Part shown: positions 35,520-45,322 of the stretch, one piece after another
Position numbering within the stretch: the first letter of the stretch is position 1
Layout: each line of letters starts with the position of its first letter
Source: Beduini massiliensis
Lineage (GTDB): Bacteria > Bacillota_I > Bacilli_A > Erysipelotrichales > Coprobacillaceae
Length of the DNA: 64,000 nt
Assembly (NCBI RefSeq): GCF_000829905.1
Contig: NZ_CDPP01000004.1
Coordinates: forward strand, 24,001 to 88,000
Direction of reading: 5' to 3'
Translations under genes and position numbers: made by a program
Notes under the pieces: model-generated
Seen by the model: the letters and a program-made list of their open reading frames with translations, nothing else
What the model was told of the DNA's origin: nothing
Databases searched by the model: none

Positions 35520-35546
35520 CAAAAAAAGCTTGATTTTCTCAAGCTT
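35520..35546 (-). terminator. Terminator after maf
   Basis: AAGCTTGA (35526-35533) pairs with TCAAGCTT (35539-35546), with TTTTTTT on the minus strand; overlaps the maf stop. Confidence 0.88.
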
Positions 35547-36108
35547 CAATATCAAATTCTTCTTTCAAAACATGACGCAACTGTTCTAGCGGTAATCCGA
35601 CGATCGTATCGAAATCTCCGATATAATGATCAACCAGCATTTCTCCGGCACCTTGAATCGCATAAGCGCCTGCTTTATCTTGCCATTCATTATAACTTAA
35701 ATACGCTTCTACTTGTTTTTCATCCAAGTGTTTAAAAATCACTTCCGTTTTGCATGTGAAACTGATTCTTTTTTCTCCTTGAAGCAAGGTAACACTGGTA
35801 TAAACATACTGTGACTTGCCGGAAAACATCAACAGCATCTTTTTAGCCTCTTGATAATCTTTTGGCTTTCCCAATACTTGATCATGAAAGCTAACAATCG
35901 TATCTGCTCCAATCACAATGGATTGAGGATGAAGCCGAGCAATCGGCAACGCCTTTTGATATGCCAAGTCTTCCAAACGTAAATCTAAGGGCAGACGATC
36001 ATCCATTATTTCTTCAATATTTGCACTTTCTACTATAAAAGGAATCCCTAGCTGACTTAACAGTTCATGACGACGAGGTGAAAGAGAAGCCAAGATAATA
36101 TTATTCAT
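35539..36108 (-). CDS. maf: Maf-family nucleotide pyrophosphatase
   Basis: A 189-residue house-cleaning enzyme that hydrolyses dTTP/UTP or modified nucleotides. [25 protein letters not shown] and [22 protein letters not shown] are diagnostic of Maf. Overlaps the end of pnp by 8 bases, so it is translated from the pnp transcript. Confidence 0.95.
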   Translation of the reverse strand: MNNIILASLSPRRHELLSQLGIPFIVESANIEEIMDDRLPLDLRLEDLAYQKALPIARLHPQSIVIGADTIVSFHDQVLGKPKDYQEAKKMLLMFSGKSQYVYTSVTLLQGEKRISFTCKTEVIFKHLDEKQVEAYLSYNEWQDKAGAYAIQGAGEMLVDHYIGDFDTIVGLPLEQLRHVLKEEFDIEA

Positions 36109-38251
36109 TTGGCTTTACTTCTTCTTTTTTTACCGGTTCTTTCTTTTCAGGCTTAGGCAGCAATGCTTTTGCAGAAACATTGACACGTCCTTTTTCATCA
36201 ATATCTGTCACCACAACACGGACAGTGTCTCCTAATTTCAAGACATCGGAAGGTGCGGCTACTCGTTCATGGGCAATCTGAGATACGTGAAGCAATCCGT
36301 CTGTACCCTCAAACAAGTTAACAAAAGCCCCATATTTTTCTAATCGAACCACTTTAGCTTCATAAATTTCACCTTTTTGGGCTTTCTTTACAATTGCTTC
36401 AATTAGTTTTGCCGCTGTATTGATGGCGTTTTGATCCGTATGATAAATCACAACACGTCCATCTTGTTCAATATCGATCTTTACATCATTTGATTTTTCA
36501 ATGATTTCATTAATCATTTTTCCACCAGGACCAATAACATCTCTGATTTGATCAGGATCGATATGCATCTGGAATACTTTTGGTGCATAAGCCGATAACT
36601 GCGGTCTTACTTCACTGATTGCATCCAACATTGTTTTCATGATCTGTTCACGTCCGATCTTTGCTTGTGCCAATGCTTCCTTTAAGATTTCCTGAGTAAT
36701 CCCATCAATCTTAATATCCATTTGCAAAGCACAGATTCCGTTTGTCGTTCCTGCTACTTTAAAATCCATATCTCCTAAATGATCTTCCATCCCTTGAATA
36801 TCTGTCAAGATGGTATAATCATCCCCTTTTTTCACAAGTCCCATCGCAATTCCTGCAACAGGGGCAGAAATAGGTACTCCAGCGGTCATTAATGCCATTG
36901 TAGAGGCACAGATTGAGGCCTGTGATGATGATCCATTTGACTCTAATACTTCTGATACAACACGAATTGTATATGGGAACTCTTCCTCAGAAGGAATAAC
37001 TTGAGCTAAAGCTCTTTCCCCTAAAGCTCCATGCCCGATTTCACGTCTGCCCGGAGCACCCATTCGTCCAGTTTCTCCAACCGAATAGGGTGGGAAGTTG
37101 TAATGATGCATGAAACGTTTTTGATCTTCTAGTCCTAAACCATCGATTTTTTGATGTTCTCCCATTGCGCCTAATGTACATGCAGATAATACCTGTGTTT
37201 CTCCACGAGTAAACAAAGCGGAACCATGAACACGCGGCAGTAAATCTACTTGAGCATCCAATGGACGAATTTCATCTAATTTTCTTCCATCCGGACGAAT
37301 CTTTTGTTCTGTTATCAAACGTCTTACTTCGTCTTTTTCTAAGTCATGTAAAACGATTCCTACTTGTTTTAAAACAGATTTCTTAATCTCTTCATTGTCA
37401 AATTCGCGTGCTTCGAAGTCTGCTTTTACTTCTGCCATCAAATCATCGATAGCTCCGTAACGTTCTAATTTACCAGGCAGGCTGACTGCCGCTTTCATAC
37501 GGTCATAAGCCATGGCAGTGACTTCATCCACGATTGTCTGATCTAATGTAAACAAAGGAATCTCTTGTTTTGCTTTTCCACATTGCATCACGATTTGTTC
37601 TTGGAAAGCAATCAATTCTTTGATTTTTTCATGTCCGAAAGCCAAAGCTTCTAAAATAACTTCTTCGCTAACTTCTTTCGCGTCTGCTTCTACCATGTTG
37701 ATGGCATCTTTTGTCCCGGCCACTTCTAAGTGAAGCTCACTTTTTTCCATTTCTTCCGGTCCGGCATTAACTGTAAATTCCCCATTGACATAGCCGACAG
37801 TGACACCGGCAATCGGTCCATTGAATGGAATATCAGATAAACACAACGCCAAAGACGCCCCAAACATTGCCGCCATTTCCGGTGTTGCATCTTGATCTAC
37901 AGATAATACAGTGTTAACGATCTGCACTTCGTTTCTGAATCCATCCGCAAATAACGGACGAATCGGGCGATCGATCATTCTCGCTGTTAATGTCCCGTGT
38001 TCGCTGGGACGTCCTTCTCGTTTTAAAAATCCTCCCGGGATCTTTCCTACAGAATACAATTTTTCTTCATAAGTTACTGTCAATGGAAAGAAATCAACAT
38101 CTTTCGGTTCTTTCCCTGCTACAGCTGTTGACAAAATAACGGTATCATTATAACGTACCAAAACAGAACCATTTGCTTGTTTGGCTAGTTCTCCGGTTTC
38201 TACTGTTAATTTTTTTCCATAAAAATCTATACTAAATACTTGTTTTGACAT
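36101..38251 (-). CDS. pnp: Polyribonucleotide nucleotidyltransferase
   Basis: 3'-5' phosphorolytic exoribonuclease of the degradosome. The 716-residue protein has two RNase PH domains (first with [20 protein letters not shown], second with [21 protein letters not shown]), a KH domain ([20 protein letters not shown]) and a C-terminal S1 domain ([18 protein letters not shown]), ending in a Lys/Glu-rich tail. The start at 38251 has AGGTGA upstream; an ATG at 38278 is possible but adds an unusual basic leader. It follows rpsO, the usual order, but a terminator lies between and pnp has its own promoter. Confidence 0.97.
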   Translation of the reverse strand: MSKQVFSIDFYGKKLTVETGELAKQANGSVLVRYNDTVILSTAVAGKEPKDVDFFPLTVTYEEKLYSVGKIPGGFLKREGRPSEHGTLTARMIDRPIRPLFADGFRNEVQIVNTVLSVDQDATPEMAAMFGASLALCLSDIPFNGPIAGVTVGYVNGEFTVNAGPEEMEKSELHLEVAGTKDAINMVEADAKEVSEEVILEALAFGHEKIKELIAFQEQIVMQCGKAKQEIPLFTLDQTIVDEVTAMAYDRMKAAVSLPGKLERYGAIDDLMAEVKADFEAREFDNEEIKKSVLKQVGIVLHDLEKDEVRRLITEQKIRPDGRKLDEIRPLDAQVDLLPRVHGSALFTRGETQVLSACTLGAMGEHQKIDGLGLEDQKRFMHHYNFPPYSVGETGRMGAPGRREIGHGALGERALAQVIPSEEEFPYTIRVVSEVLESNGSSSQASICASTMALMTAGVPISAPVAGIAMGLVKKGDDYTILTDIQGMEDHLGDMDFKVAGTTNGICALQMDIKIDGITQEILKEALAQAKIGREQIMKTMLDAISEVRPQLSAYAPKVFQMHIDPDQIRDVIGPGGKMINEIIEKSNDVKIDIEQDGRVVIYHTDQNAINTAAKLIEAIVKKAQKGEIYEAKVVRLEKYGAFVNLFEGTDGLLHVSQIAHERVAAPSDVLKLGDTVRVVVTDIDEKGRVNVSAKALLPKPEKKEPVKKEEVKPNE

Positions 38252-38283
38252 CTGCTTTTTCACCTCATTTTTTCTCAAAATAC

Positions 38284-38312
38284 ATTATAGCATTTTTATT
38301 ATGTTAATCCAA
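38284..38312 (-). promoter_or_regulatory. pnp promoter
   Basis: Extended -10 TGCTATAAT (TATAAT at 38284-38289) with a partial -35 TTGGAT at 38307-38312, 17-base spacer. Confidence 0.6.
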
Positions 38313-38335
38313 ATAAAATTGAAATAAATCTTATC

Positions 38336-38363
38336 ATAAAAAAAGACATCGCATGGCGATGTC
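38336..38363 (-). terminator. Terminator of rpsO
   Basis: GACATCGC (38345-38352) and GCGATGTC (38356-38363) form an 8-bp stem with a 3-base loop, followed by TTTTTTT on the minus strand. It separates rpsO from pnp. Confidence 0.92.
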
Positions 38364-38372
38364 CTATAAGGA

Positions 38373-38639
38373 TTATCTTCTTAATCCTAATTTTTCGATT
38401 AAAGCACCGTATCTTTCGATATCTTTATTTTTAAGATATTTTAATAAATCTCTTCTTCTACCGATTTTCTTTAATAACCCTCTGTTTGAATGATGGTCTT
38501 TTTTATGCACTTTGAAGTGAGCGTTTAATTTGTTGATATCAGCAGTTAATACAGCGATTTGTACTTCTGGTGAACCTGTATCTCCTTCTTTAGTTGCATA
38601 TTCTTTCATGATAGCTGTTTTTTCTTCTCTAGTTAACAT
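38373..38639 (-). CDS. rpsO: 30S ribosomal protein S15
   Basis: The 88-residue primary 16S rRNA-binding protein. [37 protein letters not shown] region and [13 protein letters not shown] are clear; full length. AAAGGAG precedes the ATG. Single-gene unit with its own promoter, structured leader and terminator. Confidence 0.98.
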   Translation of the reverse strand: MLTREEKTAIMKEYATKEGDTGSPEVQIAVLTADINKLNAHFKVHKKDHHSNRGLLKKIGRRRDLLKYLKNKDIERYGALIEKLGLRR

Positions 38640-38675
38640 TTGTTTTCTCCTTTTTCTTAAACTTAGCGAATGCCA

Positions 38676-38703
38676 AGGTATCCGTCAGGAACTCAGATAT
38701 CCT
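38676..38703 (-). promoter_or_regulatory. Hairpin in the rpsO leader, possible S15 autoregulation site
   Basis: In the roughly 75-base untranslated leader, AGG-A-TATCTG (minus strand 38703-38694) can pair with CGGATACCT (38684-38676), with one bulged A, one G-U pair and a 9-base loop. S15 is known to repress its own mRNA through structured leaders in several bacteria; whether this hairpin is such a site is inference. Confidence 0.4.
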
Positions 38704-38722
38704 AGCGATTGCCGCAATCAAA

Positions 38723-38751
38723 TTTATACCATAAATTGTTCTTAATGTCAA
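38723..38751 (-). promoter_or_regulatory. rpsO promoter (sigma-A type)
   Basis: TTGACA (38746-38751) and TATAAA (38723-38728) on the minus strand with exactly 17 bases between; starts right after the GNAT stop codon. Confidence 0.85.
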
Positions 38752-39240
38752 TTATAATAGATAAATATCCTGTTTTATCTTTTTCACATATACCTCAAAT
38801 GCTTCTTTATCCAAAGCTGTTGGATAACTCATGATTTTCATCGGGATTGTTTGAGACGGATCAAGATAAGAAAGCATGTCATAATCACCGTCATTAAGTA
38901 TAAGTCCAAGCCGTTCATAAAAGTTAACACGACGTTGTTTCAATTCATTATCTACTTTTTCTACTTCCAATAAGACCAGCTTAGTCTGACGTGCTAAGAA
39001 ATCCTTCATGACTTTAGAGCCCAAACCTTGACCATGAAATTTAGGATTAATGCCAAGATAATCGATAAAGACGTAATCTTCTAAATCGAAATAGATGAGG
39101 AGGCTTTCAATCGTCTCGTCTTGCATAGTGGTCTCAATTTTGCATATCCCTTCATTAATAAACGCTTCCAATTGTTCACGAGGACGGATCTCATTTTCAT
39201 CAAATAATTCTTTCATTAATGCATACAATGCATCATTCAT
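38752..39240 (-). CDS. GNAT-family N-acetyltransferase
   Basis: A 162-residue protein with the acetyl-CoA-binding core in LGINPKFHGQGLGSKVMKDFL (the Q/R-x-x-G-x-G/A motif) and a late strand VNFYERLGLI. Substrate unknown. The ATG at 39240 overlaps the HAD stop (ATGA) and is preceded by AAAGGTGGG. A GTG 12 bases upstream is an alternative start. Confidence 0.88.
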   Translation of the reverse strand: MNDALYALMKELFDENEIRPREQLEAFINEGICKIETTMQDETIESLLIYFDLEDYVFIDYLGINPKFHGQGLGSKVMKDFLARQTKLVLLEVEKVDNELKQRRVNFYERLGLILNDGDYDMLSYLDPSQTIPMKIMSYPTALDKEAFEVYVKKIKQDIYLL

Positions 39241-40094
39241 TCTAACACCCACCTTTTAATTGCTTTTCCAACACCATCTTCATAATACGCTTCTGTCCTA
39301 TATTTTGCCACTTTTTTGACTTCTTCTTCGCCATTTTCCATGACAACAGAGTTTTCAAACAATTCAAACATACTTAAATCATTGAAACTGTCTCCTAGTA
39401 CCATTACTTCTTCCTCTTTGATTCCCAACTGTGATGCCGCTTTCAATAATATTTTTCCTTTGGTTGCATCGATATGCGTAATTTCAACATTATCCGGAAA
39501 TGAAGAAAGATAGGCAACGTTGCCTAATACACTCAATCGTTTTTTTGCTTCTTCGATCTTGCTTGTATCAACGTCAAACGCTTCAATTTTAATAATCTTC
39601 TTGGTTGGCAGTAATGACTGATAATCTTTGACTTCTTCCATTCTAAAAATAGAATGTCGTGTTTTCAATCGTTCTTTTACTTCTTCATAGGTTTGTGTTT
39701 TATCTTTATGTAAAGAACGCGCAATAAAAGCATCCTGCACATTTTCTACCGCTTCTATCGAATAACGGTTATCAGTCGTATAAATCATGAATTTTATATC
39801 CAATGCTTTTAAGATATCAACTACTAAAATTGCTTCTTCTGCTCCTAAATAGCATGAACTGATGATTTCTCCTTTTTCATCGATATACTCTGCTCCGTTC
39901 CCTGTGACACAGGCACATTCTATACCGCTCTGCTTTGTAACCGGGATAATATCCGCATAGGCTCTTCCTGACGCAATAACGAAATGAATCCCTCTCTTTT
40001 TTGCTTCTTTGATCATTTCCACGTTATAGGGACTAATTCCCCCGTTTCCATCCAGTAACGTGCCATCCATATCGCTCGCTATTAATTTAATCAT
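39237..40094 (-). CDS. HAD-superfamily hydrolase, Cof type
   Basis: A 285-residue phosphatase with ASDMDGTLL, FVIASGRAY (motif II) and VLGDSFNDLSMFELF (motif IV). Third Cof-type HAD in the window; the three are only distantly similar outside the motifs. Translationally coupled to the GNAT gene. Confidence 0.92.
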   Translation of the reverse strand: MIKLIASDMDGTLLDGNGGISPYNVEMIKEAKKRGIHFVIASGRAYADIIPVTKQSGIECACVTGNGAEYIDEKGEIISSCYLGAEEAILVVDILKALDIKFMIYTTDNRYSIEAVENVQDAFIARSLHKDKTQTYEEVKERLKTRHSIFRMEEVKDYQSLLPTKKIIKIEAFDVDTSKIEEAKKRLSVLGNVAYLSSFPDNVEITHIDATKGKILLKAASQLGIKEEEVMVLGDSFNDLSMFELFENSVVMENGEEEVKKVAKYRTEAYYEDGVGKAIKRWVLE

Positions 40095-40225
40095 ATTTTA
40101 ACCCTCCGCTTTTCTAGTTTAACATAGGTTTTGAAAACGCTTCATTTTTTTCTTCTTTAGTAAATAGTGAATAAGTTGAAAGAAATGTCTATTTGTGTTA
40201 TAACTTTATAAGAAGGAGTGGTTAG

Positions 40226-40774
40226 ATGGCATACGCAAAGGCTCCTAAAGCATCTTTAGGGCAAAAAGTAGTATTTGTTTTAGCAATGGTTTTCACATTT
40301 CCATTCTCATTAGTCTATCTGTTATTCTGGCGCGGACGCTGCGTTTATTGTGGTAAACGCATTTTATTCAACAGACATGTCTGTAAGAAATGTCAGCGTA
40401 ATGCAACAGGAATTGTAGATGATTTTGACGGAAAAATGCAAACCTTCTTTGCTCAAATGGGTTCAGTGGAAGAACTCGATGATATTTTAGGACAATATCA
40501 ATATATTCTTGATCGTATCGACGGAATCGAGGTTATCTATGATGCCTTGGATGATCAGGCAGACACGGAACGCATGAGACAAACTGTATTTGAATATCTA
40601 AAAATGAACTTAGAAACATGGTACAATAATCATGAAGTTCAATTCATAAAAAATGAAGCTTATAAACATGAAGTAGAAACAACGATCAATGAATCTTTCA
40701 TTGAATTCGAACAGATGAAGGATATCTTAACTCCTTATCTTACTAAATTGGAAGCATTAAGTACTGAAGCATAA
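40226..40774 (+). CDS. Membrane-associated zinc-ribbon protein of unknown function
   Basis: A 182-residue protein with one N-terminal TM (VVFVLAMVFTFPFSLVYLLF), then a four-Cys zinc ribbon (CVYCGKRI and HVCKKCQ), then about 120 residues of acidic, probably helical sequence. AAGGAG precedes the ATG. It stands alone, facing its neighbours, with its own terminator. I do not recognise the family; the ribbon next to the membrane suggests a structural or protein-binding role. Confidence 0.8.
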   Translation: MAYAKAPKASLGQKVVFVLAMVFTFPFSLVYLLFWRGRCVYCGKRILFNRHVCKKCQRNATGIVDDFDGKMQTFFAQMGSVEELDDILGQYQYILDRIDGIEVIYDALDDQADTERMRQTVFEYLKMNLETWYNNHEVQFIKNEAYKHEVETTINESFIEFEQMKDILTPYLTKLEALSTEA

Positions 40775-40775
40775 A

Positions 40776-40807
40776 AACTATCCAAGCTAAGCCGGATAGT
40801 TTTTTTA
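40776..40807 (+). terminator. Terminator between convergent zinc-ribbon and rhomboid genes
   Basis: AACTATCC (40776-40783) pairs with GGATAGTT (40794-40801), T-run on both strands. Confidence 0.9.
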
Positions 40808-41428
40808 GTTATATAAAGGACGATTCTTCTTTTTATCAATAAAATATGAAACGATCCAAGTTGCCAAAATTCCCCCGATAAATCCACCTAAATGTCCCCA
40901 TAACGAAATATTCGGCAATAGAATCGAAATACCAAACATCAAAAGTATATTCGGCAGCAATTGACGATAAATATGATAATAGACACCTTTATATCGGTAA
41001 GCAATGACACACATAGCCCCTAATAAGCCAAAGATGACACCACTGATTCCCCCACCAACACTAAACGTACCGATACCAAATAAGAAATACATGATATAAG
41101 GCAGAAGATTGGTAAAAATACCGGATATCAATAAAATGAAAGCATATTGCTTAGGGTTAAATGTACGTTCCATAAAGCTGCCTACATTGTATAAACTGTA
41201 ACAGTTAACCAGTAAGTGCAAAATACCAAAATGAATAAAGTTAGCGGTGATAAAACGCCAGTATTCATGATTATATTCAACTAGCAAAGAATTGAAACCA
41301 CCGGCTTGAATCGCCTGCGTAGCACTCATTGTTTCACGCCCAAATGTCACTACGGTTACTATATATACGACAATACAAACAGCGATCAGCAATGATGTTA
41401 ATTTATATTTTTTCCATTCAAATCTCAT
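40805..41428 (-). CDS. Rhomboid-family intramembrane serine protease
   Basis: A 207-residue protein with about six TMs. The catalytic Ser is in VGGGISGVIFGLLGA (GxSG) and the catalytic His in LWGHLGGFIGG; HFGILHLLVNCYSL contains the conserved HxxxN oxyanion region. Bacterial rhomboids cleave TM substrates. Overlaps the DprA-like gene by 11 bases. Confidence 0.93.
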   Translation of the reverse strand: MRFEWKKYKLTSLLIAVCIVVYIVTVVTFGRETMSATQAIQAGGFNSLLVEYNHEYWRFITANFIHFGILHLLVNCYSLYNVGSFMERTFNPKQYAFILLISGIFTNLLPYIMYFLFGIGTFSVGGGISGVIFGLLGAMCVIAYRYKGVYYHIYRQLLPNILLMFGISILLPNISLWGHLGGFIGGILATWIVSYFIDKKKNRPLYN

Positions 41429-42452
41429 ATTGTTCTCCTAAAAATTCATAGATCGATATCTGATCATAACTCTCTGTTTCCTGAATTTTTTCCTCTTCTT
41501 GATCAAGCAGCTCGGATAAAGTTAATGGGGATTGAATCATATCCATTGTTAGACCAATGGCTCCTAACTCAATTAAACGTGCATTTCCATAAAACTCATC
41601 ATCCATGATTGCCGCTAATTTTGTCCAGCGCTGGGTGAAATTCTGCATAGCGCTCAGCCATACGGCTCCCGAATTGATCTGTGAATACATGATAATCGCA
41701 ACTTCCGATAAAGAAAAAACATATTGATTACGATCAATCGCATGCACCAAGTCAAAATTTGCAAAAGGATAGACCGCACTGACTAAAAGCATCTGTCCGT
41801 TTTTGATTGGACGAAGATATTCTTTCATTTCAATGATAATATTGCCGCATAAGAAGTTCACTGCTTTTCCACCAATTCTTAACTGATGTTTCATTGCCAG
41901 TGTCTCTACTCCACGATTACCGCAGCTAATCAATGTATAGCTTTCTTCATTTAATTTAGAAATAACTGCTTTCGTATTTTGATCAATGCGGCGATTTGAG
42001 CGAATAGGTCCTGCCACACATACAAGCGGATCTTTCAGCATCGTGATATCTCCACTATAGTATAGGATCAATGGCATGTTTTTTTTCATCTTTCGCTTCA
42101 ATTGATAAGGATATTCTTCTTCATATTTGGTGGTGACCAAAACCCCAAGACTTTCCAAACGCTGCAGCTGTTCTAATAAAAAAGCAATACCAACATTTCG
42201 CAAAGCAATCTTATGTGCCAATTCTTCATCAATATCCAGATTAATCATAATCGCTTCATATTCTAAAGCTAACAAGGCTGCCGGACGTTTCAGCTGTGAA
42301 GCTCTCAGCATCTTTTCCAGATCATTCCATTGCGTCAACGTCATTGGCAGTTCTTCACATTCATAAAATTCACTGCAATAAAGAAGCAGTGCGATGCTAT
42401 CCAAAGAGAGTCGCAGTCTTTGATGATTTAAGTCGTTCCATTCATTTTTCAT
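41418..42452 (-). CDS. DprA/Smf-like protein with a degenerate fold
   Basis: A 344-residue protein. Residues 125-310 follow the DprA Rossmann pattern: YPYQLKRKMKKNMPLILYYSG, VAGPIRSNRR (where DprA has GSRxxS/T), LISCGNRGVETLAMK (for SGxAxGID) and LVSAVYPFANF (for S.xPpG). The substitutions make it an atypical member. DprA loads RecA on incoming single-stranded DNA in transformation. Start at 42452 is supported by AGAGGT six bases upstream. Coupled to the rhomboid gene. A true DprA may lie elsewhere. Confidence 0.7.
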   Translation of the reverse strand: MKNEWNDLNHQRLRLSLDSIALLLYCSEFYECEELPMTLTQWNDLEKMLRASQLKRPAALLALEYEAIMINLDIDEELAHKIALRNVGIAFLLEQLQRLESLGVLVTTKYEEEYPYQLKRKMKKNMPLILYYSGDITMLKDPLVCVAGPIRSNRRIDQNTKAVISKLNEESYTLISCGNRGVETLAMKHQLRIGGKAVNFLCGNIIIEMKEYLRPIKNGQMLLVSAVYPFANFDLVHAIDRNQYVFSLSEVAIIMYSQINSGAVWLSAMQNFTQRWTKLAAIMDDEFYGNARLIELGAIGLTMDMIQSPLTLSELLDQEEEKIQETESYDQISIYEFLGEQYEI

Positions 42453-42602
42453 ATCCATACCTCTTATATCCATCTATAGGTGATCTTCCTAATGTTCCAA
42501 ATTAAACAAACGGAAGTTTTTTATCTAAGTACGGGCGGACCTATGCAATAATCTATCATCCCATTTTGTCATACCCTGTCATATTATCATATCATAAATC
42601 CC

Positions 42603-42641
42603 CTATATAAAAAAGATAGTACATTCTTTTATACTATCTTT
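42603..42641 (-). terminator. Terminator after the nucleotidyltransferase-kinase gene
   Basis: AAAGATAGTA (42612-42621) pairs with TACTATCTTT (42632-42641), T-rich on the minus strand. Confidence 0.85.
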
Positions 42642-42650
42642 TTAATGGAT

Positions 42651-44579
42651 TTACTTATAGCGTTCAATAATTTCTCGCATCAAGGATTCTTTCTTTTCAA
42701 TATCCACTAAGAGAGCTAATTGATTTTTAGCACGTATTAAATTATGTTTGGGAAAAGAAGTTTTATAATAACGATCACCATCTAAATAATCGCTCAAAAA
42801 ACGCAGGGTCTGTTCATAGACAATCACTTTCACACCATCAACTAAAGCATTGATTTCTCCTGCTGTCAGCGTATCTTTCAAGGATTCTAAAAACCCTTTG
42901 CTGAAAGCTTCAAAAAGCTCTAAATCAAAATAAACTTCATCCAGATTAGGATTATCTTCATAAGTGTGATTCGCTCCAGAACGCAATGCATCCCCAAAAT
43001 CATAGCCAATAAAGCCGGGCATGATCGTATCAAAATCGATGACACAGATAGGTTCACGGGTTGTTTTATCCATAAGAATATTTGACAGCTTCGTATCATT
43101 ATGACAGACACGCTGTAAGATTTCCCCTGCATCATAAAGATCATAAAGACGCTGACTGATTTTTTTACGTTCGATCAATGCCTCAATCTCCTCTTTTGCT
43201 TCCGTAATACGCTCTGGATCTCCGCTTTTCAAACATTTTTCAAACTGCTGATAGCGAACAGGCGTATTATGAAAGTCCGGAATAGTTTCAATAAGCGTTG
43301 ATGCATCAAAATCACGAAGGTCTTTAAAGAAAGTCCCAAAACATTTAGCTGTACGGTAAAAGTCCTCAATGTTTTCACTGTAATCATAAGTAAAGCTGTT
43401 TAAAATAAATTTAAAGATACGATAATAATTTCCCTCATTAACTAAATAAAGTTGATTTTCCTTAGTTCTTACCAACTCCAAAGTAACACGTCCCATGCCT
43501 AAAAGGTGCTGTGTGACTAATGCCATATTATTCATGAGACCTTCGACATTTTTAAAGATATGGTGGTTGATTCTTTGGAGAAGATAATGATCCTTGGTTG
43601 TCTTTACTTGATAAGTATCATTAATATTTCCCGATTGATTTAATAAAATCTGCACAATTTCGCCGCTGATATCAAATTGTTCAGCAATCTTTTTTATTTT
43701 ATGTAAAACACGATCATACTCGGATAGATTCGTTTGATAGTGATCTAACTGTCCTGTAATACCATCAATAACTTCCTGACGATCTTCTTTATAAGTGACA
43801 CCATACCATTTTGCATCACTTTTAAGAATATGTACACGAACTTTTTCCTCTTTGATTAGACGGTCAAAAACAGCGGGCAGATAAAACTCGGCTTTCTCTG
43901 GGTTATCTTTATACTCATTTTCTAAAAAGAGATGTAAATAATGTTCAATCTGACTGAAGATATGATCATCAAATCCCCACATATTCATAGATACAATCTG
44001 ATTGCTTTTTAAGGTAATCGGCAAATCGCATTTTATTTGACCCTCGTCATCAAAAATTCCTGTACATTCTTGAACCGTTTTTAAATAGCCATCTTCTTCA
44101 TAACAAATCCCACGGCTGACTCCGCCAAAATGTGACAATGTATTTTCTAAACGATAACCCACCATCGCATAATTCTGGGCATCGACTTTCGTCTTTAAAA
44201 AATAATATAATTTAACAAACGATTCGTAGCCATAGTAATCATCTCCGTTAATGATCCCCATTGCTCCGCTGACGGCATCTTTACAGCAGTATAAAGCATG
44301 TGCTGTTCCTAATGGTTTTAAACGTCCTGCCCAAGGAGTCTGATAAACATACATAATATCAAAGCTCTCATCAAAAGAATGATGTACCATTTGTTTTACA
44401 GCTTCTTCATTTTCTTTTTTAATAACGATAACAAATTTCCTAAATCCCGCTTTATAAGCATCATACAGTGAATATTCAATGATCGTTTTATCTTGTGGTA
44501 AAAAGGCATCTAACTGCTTTAATCCGCCATAACGGCTTCCTAACCCTGCGGCTAAGATGATCAATGTCGGTTCTTTCAT
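42651..44579 (-). CDS. Nucleotidyltransferase-sugar kinase fusion
   Basis: A 642-residue two-domain protein. Residues 1-280 are a sugar-phosphate nucleotidyltransferase: LIILAAGLGSRYGGLKQLDAF is the nucleotide-binding signature and GIINGDDYYG the metal-binding segment. Residues 300-640 are an aminoglycoside phosphotransferase/NahK-like kinase with VCHNDTKLSNILMD (catalytic loop) and CVIDFDTIMPGFIGYDFGDA (DFD). The kinase half looks like N-acetylhexosamine 1-kinases. Together they could phosphorylate a sugar at C1 and then activate it to a nucleotide sugar. GGGAGG supports the start. It is downstream of rnc and may be co-transcribed with recG-plsX-rnc. Confidence 0.85.
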   Translation of the reverse strand: MKEPTLIILAAGLGSRYGGLKQLDAFLPQDKTIIEYSLYDAYKAGFRKFVIVIKKENEEAVKQMVHHSFDESFDIMYVYQTPWAGRLKPLGTAHALYCCKDAVSGAMGIINGDDYYGYESFVKLYYFLKTKVDAQNYAMVGYRLENTLSHFGGVSRGICYEEDGYLKTVQECTGIFDDEGQIKCDLPITLKSNQIVSMNMWGFDDHIFSQIEHYLHLFLENEYKDNPEKAEFYLPAVFDRLIKEEKVRVHILKSDAKWYGVTYKEDRQEVIDGITGQLDHYQTNLSEYDRVLHKIKKIAEQFDISGEIVQILLNQSGNINDTYQVKTTKDHYLLQRINHHIFKNVEGLMNNMALVTQHLLGMGRVTLELVRTKENQLYLVNEGNYYRIFKFILNSFTYDYSENIEDFYRTAKCFGTFFKDLRDFDASTLIETIPDFHNTPVRYQQFEKCLKSGDPERITEAKEEIEALIERKKISQRLYDLYDAGEILQRVCHNDTKLSNILMDKTTREPICVIDFDTIMPGFIGYDFGDALRSGANHTYEDNPNLDEVYFDLELFEAFSKGFLESLKDTLTAGEINALVDGVKVIVYEQTLRFLSDYLDGDRYYKTSFPKHNLIRAKNQLALLVDIEKKESLMREIIERYK

Positions 44580-44614
44580 ATTTCCTCCCATAAAAAAACG
44601 TGTTTCCACGTTTC

Positions 44615-45322
44615 TTACACTTCGTTTTTCGCTTTAAAATCTGTTTTTGCAAGTTTCGCTAAAGCATCCTGTGCCGCTTTTTGTTCCGCTCTTTTTTTGC
44701 TGGTTCCTTTTCCTACACCTAAGCACATGTCATCCATCATTGCCGCAATTTCAAATTCCGGAGCATTGCTTGGACCCGATGTATTCAGCAATTCATAATT
44801 GACCGTTTTACGTGTATCTGCTTGTATCAATTCCTGCAGTTTAGTCTTATAATCCGTTATATCTTCATAATCTAAATCATTGGCATGCTTGTAAATGGTT
44901 TCTTCCAAAATTTTGCGAGCATATTTTGATCCAACATCCAAATAGACTGCACCGATAAATGATTCATACACATTGGCCAATACTGATTCACGGTCACGTC
45001 CGCCATTCTTTTCTTCGCCAACACCTAGGAATAATACTTCACCGATCCCCAACTCTCTAGCAAAGCGAGCCAAAGACTCTTCACGTACAAGCTTAGCCCG
45101 ATGGGTCGTCAGTTGTCCCTCTGATTCATTAGGAAATTTTTTGAATAAAAAATCTGAAACATATAATTGGAGAACCGCATCTCCCATAAATTCCAGTCGT
45201 TCATAGTCATTGATCATCTCACGACGTTCATTGACATAAGAAGCATGGGTAAACGCTTCTTTATATAAAGCAAGATTCTGATAAGGAATCCCATGTCGAT
45301 TTAAAAAATCAATCAGTTTCAT
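44615..45322 (-). CDS. rnc: Ribonuclease III
   Basis: A 235-residue double-strand-specific endoribonuclease. The catalytic signature YERLEFMGDAVLQLYVSDFL is near residue 40, and a C-terminal dsRNA-binding domain (TKLQELIQADTRKTVNY ... KKRAEQKAAQDAL) is complete. Start overlaps the end of plsX by 14 bases. acpP, often found between plsX and rnc, is absent here. Confidence 0.97.
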   Translation of the reverse strand: MKLIDFLNRHGIPYQNLALYKEAFTHASYVNERREMINDYERLEFMGDAVLQLYVSDFLFKKFPNESEGQLTTHRAKLVREESLARFARELGIGEVLFLGVGEEKNGGRDRESVLANVYESFIGAVYLDVGSKYARKILEETIYKHANDLDYEDITDYKTKLQELIQADTRKTVNYELLNTSGPSNAPEFEIAAMMDDMCLGVGKGTSKKRAEQKAAQDALAKLAKTDFKAKNEV

